Assembly: GCA_023678885.1 (NCBI GenBank)
Contig: CM042997.1
Coordinates: 21,954,064-22,018,063 of the forward strand
Direction: 5' to 3'
Length of the DNA: 64,000 bases
Origin: Pogostemon cablin
Taxonomy: Eukaryota > Streptophyta > Magnoliopsida > Lamiales > Lamiaceae
Of the stretch, positions 11,520 to 23,160 are shown piece after piece (the first letter of the stretch is position 1; the number at the start of each line of letters is the position of its first letter). The position numbers were made by a program, and so were the translations under genes. The notes beneath the pieces are model-generated. The model was not told the DNA's origin. It did no database searches and saw only the letters and a list, made by a program, of their open reading frames with translations.

Positions 11520-13362
11520 TGTTAGAGTAGTATGCCCAACGCACCAATTAGATTGGATATTTGTACTCTTTATATTTTGAATATAAACAATCTCATTGGA
11601 AATATTATTATTAAAGGCTGTTTTAATTTATCTATTTTATGCATTATAATATATGCTTATTAGATAATGTCCCTAGACCATTTAAAGCTAAAATGTATGG
11701 TTACGCATATGATGGTAATCATGGAATTTATACATAGAGTTTTGGTCTTAAACATGGTTGCGGGTCAAGAATTTTTCTAAATGGGACAAAGAATAATTCA
11801 GTAAAGACTCGTACATATGATGAATGCTCGTCGGACGAGAATATTGTATTCCATCAATATTAGTGTTGTGACACAAATTCATATATGTAGATACTTATTA
11901 GAGAATAAGTTTATCGAACATGATCCGTAGAAAATTCTTATTGGATATATGTCGAAATTAGAATTTTCTAATTACGATAGTACACGATTAGTCTTTAGAC
12001 TTGAAGCACCATGGTAGTCTTGTGTACTTCTTCTAATACTTAGATTTATCTTCTGATTGTTTAGCAATCATAAAAGGGATATGTTGGGTATTATATTGAT
12101 GTACATGGAGATTTATGTGTGGCTAAGATAGAATCTAACACTTGTCTAGGACAAGAGAATCTCCTGTGTATTTCATTGTTAATGATTCAAAGACCTTGGC
12201 CAAGGCAATGAGAATAAAGATTCACAATGAATCATTGTAACATGAAATAGAAACACAGTTATTGAGTTAGTAGAGTTTCGACTAATATTCCTACTCTAGA
12301 CTCAATCGGGAGATTAATTGTTAGAAAGACCGTACGTGTATGTCACTCGTTAATTTGAAGGTTTACTCGCTATTCACCTAACACTAGAAGATCAAGCTAC
12401 TTGCTAGATGTTACCGTGATTAGTAGGTTCTTGAAATTAATTAGTTAATTTCAAGCGTATTAATTAATTGGATTAATTAATATAATAATTGTTATTTATA
12501 AATTACAAGTGTTGTAAGCCTACTGCTAGAGTTAGTAGTGAACCTAAAGGATCACACCTTTATTTGAATGAACGATTTTTATCAATTGGAACAATAGTTA
12601 AATGGTTAACTATTTATTATAATTAAATAATTTGATTATTTAATTAGAATAAAATATATATATATATATATATTATATATAGTGGGAGACATCCAAATGC
12701 ATTATTGCATTAAGTGGTGTGTATAGTAAACCACCACTTTGGGAGTGGAATATTGATTTGACATCAATACACTCACTATATTTATTTATCCCCCTTTCCT
12801 TCCATTTGATCGACAATCTCTTTATTTGATAAAGAGGATTGCAATTTGCATCTAAAATAGGGAAGGGTGGTGGTCAACTGTTGCATCTTCTTCACTCAAT
12901 TGCTCATCCACTGATAAAAGAAAATTTGAGACTTGAGAGTGATTTATCAAGGGCTGCAAAGTTGAAAGATAAATATTTTACACCACTAGCGAAGTGTAAA
13001 ATTTTTGTTGTTCCAATTCACAAGTTTTACACTACTAGCGAAGTGTAAAATTTGTGTTATTTATTCAATTGGTGGATTACTTTAGAAGGGATACACTTTG
13101 ATCCCTTATTGAGAAGAACGGAGTTTTAGCCACAATCCGGGAATTGATTCCCTCACTCCTTGCATCAATTGGAAGAAAGTCTACGAGGGTAAGAATAATC
13201 TTTACGTAGATTTCTTTCAATATATTTTAGCACCGAATCTTATAATCATTTTAGAGCACCCGGGGTGAAAACCTTTTCATGTATTTAATAAATATGATTT
13301 ATTAATTATGAAAAATTTTAAATTCCGCTGCGTTCACCCGGATCGTTATGACGAACCCAACA
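11520..13362 (+). repeat. 5' LTR of the copia element
   Basis: 1843 bp, from TGTTAGAGTAG to ACGAACCCAACA. It includes a short (AT)n at about 12653-12673. Two near-identical hairpins at about 12974-13001 and 13024-13050 (TTTTACAC...GTGTAAAA around CTAGCGAA) may be promoter or RNA-processing elements. The 69-codon open frame at 12839-13048 recurs in the other LTR with a few substitutions. Shared descent explains that, so it is not evidence for a gene. Confidence 0.93.
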
Positions 13363-13363
13363 G

Positions 13364-13376
13364 TGGTATCAGAGCC
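13364..13376 (+). other. Primer-binding site (initiator Met-tRNA type)
   Basis: TGGTATCAGAGCC, one base after the 5' LTR. It is the standard plant copia/gypsy minus-strand priming site, complementary to the 3' end of tRNA-iMet. Confidence 0.93.
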
Positions 13377-15207
13377 TAGGTTCACGGTGTTGAAATATAT
13401 TTGGTACTAAAATTGTTTTAGTATTATTTAATGGTTTAATAAGAAAACTTGAAACAACGAGAAAATGTTTCTCGACAATTATTAATTACTCTAAAATTTC
13501 AACTGTTGTAGTAGGATAAGAATTGTTCTTAAAACTACTATTTATACAGTTAAAATTTTTCGGTTATTTTAATAAAATTGACTAAATATTAGTTTATGAC
13601 TATATTGGTTTCACGTGTAAATATGAAATATTAAATAAAAGTTATTTATATTTCTTATTCAAAATATTCATTTGGAATGAAATTTAAACAATACGTTATA
13701 TTTAATGAGAAATTGTTTCTTGAAATATCATTGTTTAATGTAATAATTATTATTGATAATTTGTTATCAATATTTAATATTTAATTTGATAAAAGCATTA
13801 GATGTTTATTATCAACAATGATATTTGATGGCTATTTCTATAAATGGGGTTCTAAGAAAAATATTTCTAAGAAGAAATAATTAGCTATCATTGAATTGAT
13901 TTGGTTTTATTAATTTAGAAATTGTTTCTTAATTAATTAAGGCCAACAAAATTCTTGAAGTCAATTCTAAAAATTTAGTTTTATAATATTGACTAATTGT
14001 TAGTCATAATTCTCAACTAGTATTATTTTAAAATGAGAAATAGGAATAATTGTTATTCTTATATCTCGTTACGGTATTATTCATTGTGAATGGATATAAA
14101 TAAATTTAATATGTTAAATGCATATTTATTTATTTAGGGATGATCATGAGCCTTGGACTTTATGTGATGGTTGTAATTTATTTGGGTTTTATGGGGACTG
14201 CGAGCCTCTTTAATTTACATTTGTAAGTTCTTTAAATTTATGCAATGAGAGTAGATTAGTCCGTGAGGATTTAATTTATTCATTGTAAATTGGAGAACTT
14301 GAAGGAAGCCCAAAAGAAGACTCAATTGTTGATGGGTAATTAAATGTAATAGAATAGATGCTCAAGGCCCATAAGTGTATGGGTTTTACATTATGATGTA
14401 AAAGTTCTCATTGTCCCTTAGATTGACCATAGACCCGTTTTGGCTCAAACGGGTCGCATAGGTTGGCCATGATCATCCCACCGCTTTATGTATGTATAGG
14501 ATATATGCATGCTAGAATTTATTTAATGCACTCATTTGATGAACATTAAATAATTTATCTTAATGGAATGATGAGGTCTTGGAAATAAAAAATAATCCCT
14601 AAGTTTTTGAAACTTATACAAAAATTTTTCGAAAATTTTATTTCAAACAAATATGGATGATGAGTATGACCCATCAATCCATGCCTACTATCAAAAAATA
14701 GAGACATGATGATGCTATTACACTTAACCACTGGCCATGAGTCGTGGGGTGGGTCTGTGGAAGAAAGCTATGTTCTTTATCTATCATAATGATGCTCATG
14801 AATTAAATGCATCACTGCATCGGCCATGAGTCGTGGGGTGTTTTGATGTTTTAATTGCATGAAGGTTTGATAGGTATTGTTTGACACTAAGTAACGTATG
14901 GGCTCATAAAATTGAGGTATGCGTGAAAGGTGAGGCAAAACAAATTGAGGGTTGTATAGTGATACAATTGTAAAATGTTTTACTACCAAAGAAAAATTTT
15001 CATGGGCTCATAACATTGGGGCATGAGGGATTTTCATTGGACCTCAAGCCTACTAGAAAATTATGATTTTCTGATTTTCATCGGGGTTATGAAATTCGAA
15101 TAAAATAGTGGGAGATATTTAATATTGAAGACCTTATATTAAATTAATATTAATTTTCATAGTTTTCTCATTTTCTGCTTTATCATTTTGTAAATTCATC
15201 TACTAAA
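13377..15207 (+). other. Long untranslated leader of the copia element
   Basis: About 1.8 kb between primer-binding site and gag, with no long open frame on the + strand. It contains two copies of GGCCATGAGTCGTGGGGTG (near 14733 and 14821) and two of ATGGGCTCATAA (near 14898 and 15002). The minus-strand frame at 14777-14989 is a shadow of this repeat and has no domain. Confidence 0.7.
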
Positions 15208-18200
15208 ATGGCAAACAATCATATAACTGTTTTAATTGGGCAAAACAAGTTAACTGGACCAAACTTTAATGATTGGCTGAGAAATTTCAAAATTCTCTTA
15301 AAATCTGAAAGAAGTGAATATGTTCTTGACAAACCAATCCCTGACGCACCTGGTGCTAATGTTACGACTGAGGAACTTGAGAAGTTCAAACTTCATCAGG
15401 ATGACGATCTAAAAGCTCGGTGCTACATGTTAGCATCTATGTCAAGTGAGCTGCAGAGACAAAATGAGGATCAAACCTCTGCTTATGCTATTCTTAAACG
15501 CCTTGAAAACTTGTTTGGCGAGAATAGCAGGCAACAAAGATATGAGATATCTAAAGAGCTCTTCCGCAGTCATATGGCTGAGGGTTCTTCAGTCCAGGAA
15601 CATGGATTGAAGATGATAGCCCTAACGGAACGACTCGCGTCATTGAAAGTTGAGGTTCCACCTGAGCTTTGCACTGACTTGTTGTTGCAGTCTCTGCCCC
15701 CTTCATTTGACACATTTGTTGTCAATTATAACATGCATAACATGACAAAAAGTCTCACTGAGCTTGTTAGCATGTTAAAGACAACTGAGTCCACGATGAA
15801 AAGGGACAAATCAGTCATGTTTGTTGGGTCCACTTCTGGATCTAAGGCTGCAAAGCCAAAGAAAAAAAAGGGAAATAGAAAGGGTTCTAACAATCCCAAC
15901 AAACTGAAAGTAAAGGGAGGTGTTAAGAAAAAGAAAACTTCTCAGGCCAATGATAAGTGTCACCACTGCAATCAAACTGGACACTGGAAGAGGAACTGCA
16001 AGGATTACCTTGCAACCCTGAAGATTTCAGGTATTTATTATGTTGAAGTTAACTTATCAGTTAATGATACTTCTTGGGTATTAGATACCGGTTGTGCCTT
16101 ACACATTTGCAGTGATTTGCAAATAATGGAAAGAAGTAGAAAGCTAGAAACAGGAGAAATGGTTCTAAGGCTGGGAAATGGAGCAAAGGTTGCTGCATTA
16201 GCCATAAGAACTATTCATCTAGCTTTAAATAATGATTTAGTTTTGGTATTGAACAATTGTCTTTATGTTCCTGAGATTATTAAGAACATTATCTCTATTC
16301 CTGTTTTGGATAGAGAAGGTTATTGTTTTAAATTTGAACTTGGAAGTTGTTCCATTTCTAAATGTTCTTCTTTAATCACTACTTGCATATTGACGAATGG
16401 TTTATATACCTTAACTCCCCAAAATTTCATTCTTAATCTTCAACAGAATAAAAGAAAATTAGATAATCGTAGTTCTATCACATTATGGCATGCAAGATTA
16501 GGTCATATTTCTAAGAAAAGGATAAATAAGTTGGCAAAATTGCTTGACCTAAAGGACGAGCAAGAACTACCAACATGTGAGTCCTGCCTCAAGGGAAAAA
16601 TGACAAAATCTCTATTTGTTGGACAAGTGGAGCGAGCTACACATCTATTGGAATTAGTTCATACAGATGTATGTGGCCCATTAAGTGTTAATGCTCGTGG
16701 GAACTATAGCTACTTTTTAACCTTTACCGATGACTTCTCTAGGTATGGTTATGTGTACCTATTAAGGTACAAATCTGAAGTTTTTGAAAAGTTCAAAGAA
16801 TTCAGAACTGAAGTAGAGAAACAGACTGGATTAAGTATAAAAACACTTCGATCAGATCAAGGAGGTGAATACTTAAGTACAAAATTTCTAGATTATCTAA
16901 AAGAGAATGGGATTCTCTCACAGTGGACTCCTCCTGGCACTCCCCAACTCAATGGAGTGTCGGAACGCAGGAATCGAACCTTGATGGACATGGTTCGATC
17001 TATGATGAGTTTTACTTCATTACCTCTTTCTTTTTGGGGCCATGCTTTAGAAACGGCAGCTCACCTATTAAATAGGGTGCCTTCTAAGGCCGTTCCTACT
17101 ACACCTTATGAGATATGGTGTGGTAAAGTACCCTCATACAAATACCTTCGGGTATGGGGGTGTGATGCTTACGTGAAGCAACAAATGGGAGATAAATTGG
17201 ATATGGATCCAAAATATGTAAGTTTGTTGGATATCCAAAGGAATCAATTGGATATTACTTCTACGATACCTCGGAACAAAAGGTGTTTGTTTCAAGGAAT
17301 GCCACGTTTCTTGAAGAAGAATTTCTATCTGATAGAAATGGCAAACTCGTAGAACTTGAAGAAGTTCAAGAAACAACAAACCTTCCAATTGCAGTGAGTG
17401 AACAACCAGTAGAAACTGGGACATGTGATACACAACCTCTTAAGAGATCCGAAAGGATACCTAAGATACCTAGTAGGTACACTTTGTTATTAGAAAACAA
17501 AAAAGAGGGACTCCTTTTGGATAATGATCCAAGAAGCTATGGAGAGGCAATGTCAGACATTGACTCAAAGAAATGGCAAGAAGCAATGCAATCCGAGATG
17601 GACTCCATGTACTCTAACAAAGTATGAACTTTGGTAGACCCACCAGAAGGAACAGTTCCTATTGGATGCAAATGGGTTTACAAGCGAAAGCTTGGAGCTG
17701 ATGGGGAGGTAGCAACCTATAAGGCAAGACTGGTTGCAAAAGGATATTCTCAAAAATAAGGAATTGATTATGAGGAAACCTTTTCACCAGTAGCAATGCT
17801 GAAATCCATTCGAATTTTATTAGCTATATCTGCATATTATGACTATGAGATATGGCAAATGGATGTAAAGACTGCTTTTCTTAATGGTAACGTTAAGGAA
17901 GAAATCTATATGAAGCAACCTGAGGGCTTTATATCTAGTGGGAGTGAGCAAAAGGTTTGCAAGCTCCAAAGATCCATTTATGGGCTTAAACAAGCTTCGA
18001 GGAGTTGGAACATTCGATTCGATGAAACAATCAAATCATTTGATTTTTAAAAGAATCCGGATGAACCATGTGTATACAAGAAATTTAGTGGGAGTGCAGT
18101 TACTTTATTGTGCTCTATGTTGATGACATCCTACTTATCGGAAACGATATAGGTATGTTGCAGTCAACAAGAACTTGGTTATCTAAACAATTCTCCATGA

Positions 18201-19102
18201 AGGACTTGGGAGAAGCATCATTTATTCTAGGAATAAAGATCTATAGAGATAGATCTAGAAGAATGATCGGTCTATCCCAATCCATGTACATAGATAAGAT
18301 ACTAAAGAGATTTAGTATGGAAGAATCCAAACGAGGATTCTTGCCAATGAGTCATGGGGTTTCACTTTCTAAGGCTATGTCTCCTAAGAGGCCTGAAGAA
18401 AGAGAAAGAATGACTCGCGTGCCTTATGCTTCTGCAATTGGAAGCATAATGTATGCAATGCTATGTACAAGGCCTGATGTCGCGTATGCTCTAAGTATCA
18501 CGAGCAGATATCAGTCAAATCCAGGTGAAGAACACTGGAAGGTCGTAAAGATGATCCTTAAGTACTTGAGAAGGACTAAGGATATCTTTTTGATATACGG
18601 CCTTGGAGAGCTGAAATTAGAAGGATATATTGATTCTAGTTTTCAGTCTGATGTGGATGACTCTAAGTCAATGTCATGTTATATATTCACTTTGAACGGT
18701 GGTGCAGTAAGTTGGAAGAGTTCCAAACAAGAAACTACTGCAGACTCCACCACTGAAGCTGAATACATAGCTGCATCAGATGCAGCGAAGGAAGCTGTTT
18801 GGATCAAAAAATTTATCCAAGGGTTGGGTATAGTTCCATCTATTTTTGATCCAGTAATGATATACTGTGATAACAATGGAGCCATTGCGCAAGCAAAGGA
18901 ACTAAGATCTCATCAAAGATCCAAGCATATCTTAAGAAGATACCACTTGATTAGAGAAATCATGGGGAGAGACGATGTCGTTATGGATCGAGTCGCTTCA
19001 GCAGAAAATATAGCAGACCCACTGACTAAGCCTTTGTCTCAAAAGATATTTGAGAAACATCTTGAAAAGATGAGACTTAAATATATGGGTAATTGGAGCT
19101 AA
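15208..19102 (+). pseudogene. Copia gag-pol polyprotein, frame broken
   Basis: Gag starts at ATG 15208 (MANNHITVLIGQ). A CCHC zinc knuckle (CHHCNQTGHWKRNC) lies near 15958-16002. The protease motif WVLDTGC sits near 16084, and the integrase zinc region starts at WHARLGH near 16486. The DDE catalytic region runs through HTDVCGPL, SDQGGEY and SERRNRT (16660-16980). Reverse transcriptase has KTAFLNG and YVDD (18116-18127). RNase H includes TEAEYIA and the tail LTKPLS. Breaks: a frame change near 17215-17225, stops at 17625 (TGA), 17757 (TAA) and 18048 (TAA), and another frame change near 18105. Gag to integrase is one intact 714-codon frame that could still make a truncated protein. Full polyprotein would not be made, so movement would need help from another copy. 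Confidence 0.92.
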
Positions 19103-19115
19103 GGCAAGTGGGAGA
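19101..19115 (+). other. Polypurine tract of the copia element
   Basis: AAGGCAAGTGGGAGA sits directly before the 3' LTR, just after the polyprotein stop. This is the expected position of the plus-strand primer. Confidence 0.8.
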
Positions 19116-19116
19116 T

Positions 19117-20244
19117 TGTTAGAGTAGTATGCCCAACGCACCAATTAGATTGGATATTTGTACTCTTTATATTTTGAATATAAACAATCTCATTGGAAAT
19201 ATTATTATTAAAGACTGTTTTAATTTATCTATTTTATGCATTATAATATATGCTTATTAGATAATGTCCCTAGACCATTTAAAGTTAAAATGTATGGTTA
19301 CGCATATGATGGTAATCATGGAATTTATACATAGAATTTTGGTCTTAAACATGGTTTCGGGTCAAGAATTTTTCTAAATGGGACAAAGAATAATTCAGTA
19401 AAGACTCGTACATATGATGAATGCTCGTCGGACGAGAATATTGTATTCCATCAATATTAGTGTTGTGACACAAATTCATATATGTAGATACTTATTAGAG
19501 AATAAGTTTATCGAACATGATCCGTAGAAAATTCTTATTGGATATATGTCGAAATTAGAATTTTCTAATTACGATAGTACACGATTAGTCTTTAGACTTG
19601 AAGCACCATGGTAGTCTTGTGTACTTCTTCTAATACTTAGATTTATCTTCTGATTGTTTAGCAATCATAAAGGGGATATGTTGGGTATTATATTGATGTA
19701 CATGGAGACTTATGTGTGGCTAAGATAGAATCTAACACTTGTCTAGGACAAGAGAATCTCCTGTGTATTTCATTGTTAATGATTCAAAGACCTTGGCCAA
19801 GGCAATGAGAATAAAGATTCACAATGAATCATTGTAACATGAAATAGAAACACATTTATTGAGTTAGTAGAGTTTCGACTAATATTCCTACTCTAGACTC
19901 AATCGAGAGATTAATTGTTAGAAAGACCGTACGTGTATGTCACTCGTTAATTTGAAGGTTTACTCGCTATTCACCTAACACTAGAAGATCACGCTACTTG
20001 CTAGATGTTACTGTGATTAGTAGGTTCTTGAAATTAATTAGTTAATTTCAAGCGTATTAATTAATTGGATTAATTAATATAATAATTGTTATTTATAAAT
20101 TACAAGTGTTGTAAGCCTACTGCTAGAGTTAGTAGTGAACCTAAAGGATCACACCTTTATTTGAATGAACGATTTTTATCAATTGGAACAATAGTTAAAT
20201 GGTTAAATATTTATTATAATTAAATAATTTGATTATTTAATTAG

Positions 20245-20323
<79 letters not shown>

Positions 20324-21007
20324 ATATAGTGGGAGACATCCAAATGCATTATTGCATTAAGTGGTGTGTATAGTAAACCACCACTTTGGGAGTGGAATAT
20401 TGATTTGACATCAATACACTCACTATATTTATTTATCCCCCTTTCCTTCCATTTGATCGACAATCTTTATTTGATAAAGAGGATTGCAATTTGCATCTAA
20501 AATAGGGAAGGGTGGTGGTCAACTGTTGCATCTTCTTCACTCAATTGCTCATCCACTGATAAAAGAAAATTTGAGACTTGAGAGTGAGTTATCAAGTGCT
20601 GCAAAGTTGAAAGATAAATATTTTACACCACTAGCGAAGTGTAAAATTTTTGTTGTTCCAATTCACAAGTTTTACACTACTAGCGAAGTGTAAAATTTGT
20701 GTTGTTTATTCAATTGGTGGATTACTTTAGAGGGGATACACTTGGATCCCTTATTGAGAAGAACGGAGTTTTAACCACAATCCGGGAATTGATTCCCTCA
20801 CTCCTTGCATCAATTGGAAGAAAGTCTACGAGGGTAAGAATAATCTTTACGTAGATTTCTTTCAATATATTTTAACACCGGATCTTATAATCGTTTTAGA
20901 GCACCCGGGGTGAAAACCTTTTCATGTATTTAATAAATATGATTTATTAATTATGAAAAATTTTAAATTCCGCTGCGTTCACCCGGATCGCTATGACGAA
21001 CCCAACA
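19117..21007 (+). repeat. 3' LTR of the copia element
   Basis: 1891 bp, matching the 5' LTR throughout. The main difference is a much longer AT run at about 20247-20321. Scattered substitutions (for example GGTTGCGGG versus GGTTTCGGG) and a 2-bp change in the CT run near 20465 account for the rest. Confidence 0.93.
20247..20321. repeat. (AT)n microsatellite within the 3' LTR
   Basis: About 37 AT units, versus about 10 at the equivalent place in the 5' LTR. The expansion happened after insertion. Confidence 0.9.
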
Positions 21008-21446
21008 AAAACTTCATATTTGCATATTTAGTCCCATACAGCTCCATTATTAGTTCCAAAAATTTAGATTCATATTTTATTTTATTTTATTTATTTATTT
21101 TTATTTTTTCTTTTTAATATTACCAAATTATTAGTAAATTTAAAAAAGACATGCTGGAAAAAAAACATGAATATATACTTACAATTCTTTTATTCTATTT
21201 ATTTATTTACTTATTTATTATTATTTTATTTTTTATTTGACAATTAATTGTAAACTTGGTCCGATAAAACTTCATCTTTACATATTTAGTCTTATACAGA
21301 TGTATTATAGTTCCAAAAAATTTAGATTCATATTTTATTTTATTTATTTACTTAATTTTTTATTTTTTTATTATTATTGTTTTCAAAAAAGACATGTTCA
21401 AAATAATAATAATAATAATGATAACAATAATAATAAATAAATAGAA

Positions 21447-21656
21447 ATAATTACTGATAGGTACACACTTTGTACCCCTAATTACTACTAGATACATTGA
21501 TTTAAAATAATAATTATTTAATACAAAATATTAAAGTAAAATACCAAATATACCCCTAAACCCATATACCTTTAAAACACTAACCCCAACCTCCACCCAC
21601 CACCGGACCACCGCTGCCGGACCGCCGCCGCCGCCGTCGCCGGAAAATCTGTTGGT

Positions 21657-21693
<37 letters not shown>

Positions 21694-22041
21694 TCGCCGG
21701 AAAGCTGCCGCGCCGCCGCCGGAGCTCCGGCAGCCGGTCGCCGGAAAAACTGTTCGTCCAAAAAAAAAAAAACTGGTCGCCGGAAAAACTGCCGCCGCTG
21801 GAAAAGCTGCCGGACCACCACATTTTTTTGCTGCACACACTTTTTTTTTCCTGCACACATTTTTTTTGCTGCACACACTTTGCTGCACATGAACTTTTGC
21901 TGCACACAATATTTATGTGCAGCACATTAATAGGGGTAATATTGGAATATCACTATATATTTTTGTACCTAGTAGTAATACTTTTGTATGTTTGTATCTC
22001 ATAGTAATTTAGGGTTTTTTTGTGTACCTAGTAGTAATCCT
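21447..22041. mobile_element. TIR element with GC-rich low-complexity core
   Basis: The left end TAATTACTGATAGGTACACA and the right end TGTGTACCTAGTAGTAATCC are inverted repeats. Further paired motifs follow inward (CTAATTACTACTAGATAC and GTATCTCATAGTAATTTAG; TATACCCCTA and TAGGGGTAATATT). The core (about 21595-21930) is unusually GC-rich for this region, with CCGCCGCCG runs, a 34-base A run and repeated GCCGGAAAA and TGCTGCACACA motifs. It lies inside the larger foldback element. No convincing gene: the frames on both strands are low-complexity by-products. Confidence 0.55.
21595..21930. repeat. GC-rich tandem motifs with poly(A) tracts
   Basis: GTCGCCGGAAA recurs at about 21637, 21693, 21738 and 21776, several copies followed by A tracts (one of 34 bases from 21658). 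T-tract plus GCTGCACACA units recur five times between about 21823 and 21910. The layout suggests slippage-driven duplication of an A-tailed GC-rich sequence. Confidence 0.7.
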
Positions 22042-22174
22042 CCCAAATAAATATGATATAAAGTAACACTATTGGTTATAAAAATTTAGATTCATATTTT
22101 ATTTTATTTGTTTATTTACTCATTTATTATTTTATTTAATGTTACATTTTTACGACTTTTTAAAACATGTTCAA

Positions 22175-22214
<40 letters not shown>

Positions 22215-22261
22215 GTAAGTATTAAATAAATAAATAAATATAAAATATGAATTTTATTTAT
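22042..22261. repeat. Interior of the foldback element, direct repeat copy 3
   Basis: It carries AAATTTAGATTCATATTTTA followed by a TTTATTTA run and AACATGTTCAAAATAATAAT, matching 21317-21410. An (AAT)n run lies near 22178-22212. Confidence 0.55.
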
Positions 22262-22616
22262 TGGGACAAATAGTGTGATTGAGTGGGACTAAATATGCTA
22301 GGTTGAAGTTTTATGGGACCAAATCTGTAAAGAAATAATTATTTGGAATTAAAAGTGAAAATATTGAACTTTAAAGAGGTTATGTGTCCCGCGGGAATAA
22401 AAATGCAAAATTCTCGATCACAAACCATTTACTATATTGTAAAGATGAGACTTTTGCGCATCAATTAAATAGATTTAATACAACTGGATTTTTTATTTTT
22501 TATTTTTACATGATCCTTTGATATTTGTTCAACCGGATTTCTTTTTTACATGACCCGAAAATTTAAGGGGAAGTTCTGTATTTTTTACATGACCCGAAAT
22601 TTTAAGGGGAAGTTAT

Positions 22617-23160
22617 GTAAGAGATCGTATTATGTTGAGATTATTTTACATTTTCATAATTAGTTAGCACATTTAATTAAAGAGACATTCTTCGTCCCTT
22701 CCAAATAATACTATTTTATTATATTGGGCGTCCAATCTAAATTGCATCATTTTCCTCTTTTATTTAGTAAAAAGGATCCACCAATGGTCCACCACTACCC
22801 ATCACATCTCTCTAATACACCTACTCACTTTACATAAAATAATAATACTCCTTAATCTACGTGCAAAAAGCAAATGCACCTCTTTGCCCGGGACGGATGG
22901 AGTATTATTTTCTCCATTCCGAACCATGCTTCTCATTTACTGTAATACGTTGTTTAAGAAAAGTTATTTTATACGGAGGGATTGTTTTTTTATTTTTTTA
23001 AAATGTTATCACTTTTCATTTATATTATAAATTGTTCATTAAGTAATTTCACAATATTATTATGACTTATCATCAATTAGTTATCGCTTTTTGTTATAAA
23101 GAGTATCACTTCTTATTCATGAAAATCATTTCGTTAGACGATCTAATAAAAGTTTTTGCA
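22617..23160. mobile_element. MITE-like repeat, family C, interrupted
   Basis: It starts GTAAGAGATCGTATTATG and ends CATTTCGTTAGACGATC followed by AAGTTTTTG. The typical middle (TGTTATCACTTTTCATTTAT, AAATTGTTCATTAAG) is at about 23008-23050. The Stowaway-like element 22689-22902 and a short CTCCATTCC / ACGGAGGG fragment at 22911-22979 interrupt it. Confidence 0.5.
22689..22902. mobile_element. Stowaway-like MITE
   Basis: It runs from TTCTTCGTCCCTTCCAAATA to CCCGGGACGGATGGAG, followed by TA. The interior contains the CTCCTTAATCTACGTGCAAA phrase common to the other copies. The left boundary is less certain than the right. Confidence 0.55.

Larger units (their letters stand above)
11520..21007 (+). 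mobile_element. Complete Ty1/copia LTR retrotransposon, 9488 bp
   Basis: Two long LTRs (11520-13362 and 19117-21007) begin TGTTAGAGTAGTATGCCC and end CGAACCCAACA. They are flanked by AAAAC target duplications. A primer-binding site complementary to initiator Met-tRNA (TGGTATCAGAGCC) follows the 5' LTR, and a purine-rich tract precedes the 3' LTR. The interior encodes gag, protease, integrase, reverse transcriptase and RNase H in that order; integrase before reverse transcriptase defines the copia type. By eye the LTRs differ at roughly 20-22 positions outside the AT run, about 1.2%, so insertion was recent. The coding frame is nevertheless broken. The long LTRs and total length are reminiscent of Angela/Tork-like lineages, but this is only an inference. 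Confidence 0.95.
11409..22415. mobile_element. Foldback Mutator-like (MULE-type) element, split by a copia insertion
   Basis: The left arm (11409-11519) begins AGAATTTTGCACTTTTTGTC and includes GACACATAACC, ATTATTTCTTTGCAGACTTG and GTCCCATAAAAC. The right arm (about 22262-22415) is its inverted copy and ends TGCAAAATTCTC. The flanks are GATTACAAACC (11398-11408) and GATCACAAACC (22416-22426), an 11-bp direct repeat with one mismatch, the size made by Mutator-like elements. Without the copia insertion the element is about 1.5 kb. Its interior has direct copies of AAATTTAGATTCATATTTTA near 21060, 21321 and 22082. It has no transposase frame and is therefore non-autonomous. The superfamily is inferred from arm length and duplication size. 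Confidence 0.6.

Noticed and set aside
12839..13048. 69-codon frame conserved in both LTRs of the copia element
   Set aside because: Both LTRs are copied from one template at insertion, so conservation is automatic. There is no known protein similarity that I recognise.
14777..14989. Minus-strand frame in the copia leader
   Set aside because: It lies in the untranslated leader of a plus-strand element, overlaps short repeats there, and has no domain.
21531..21930. Open frames on both strands encoding poly-Phe/poly-Lys and Arg/Pro-rich peptides
   Set aside because: They are translations of poly(A) and CCGCCG tracts inside a TIR element; frames on both strands overlap and none has a domain.
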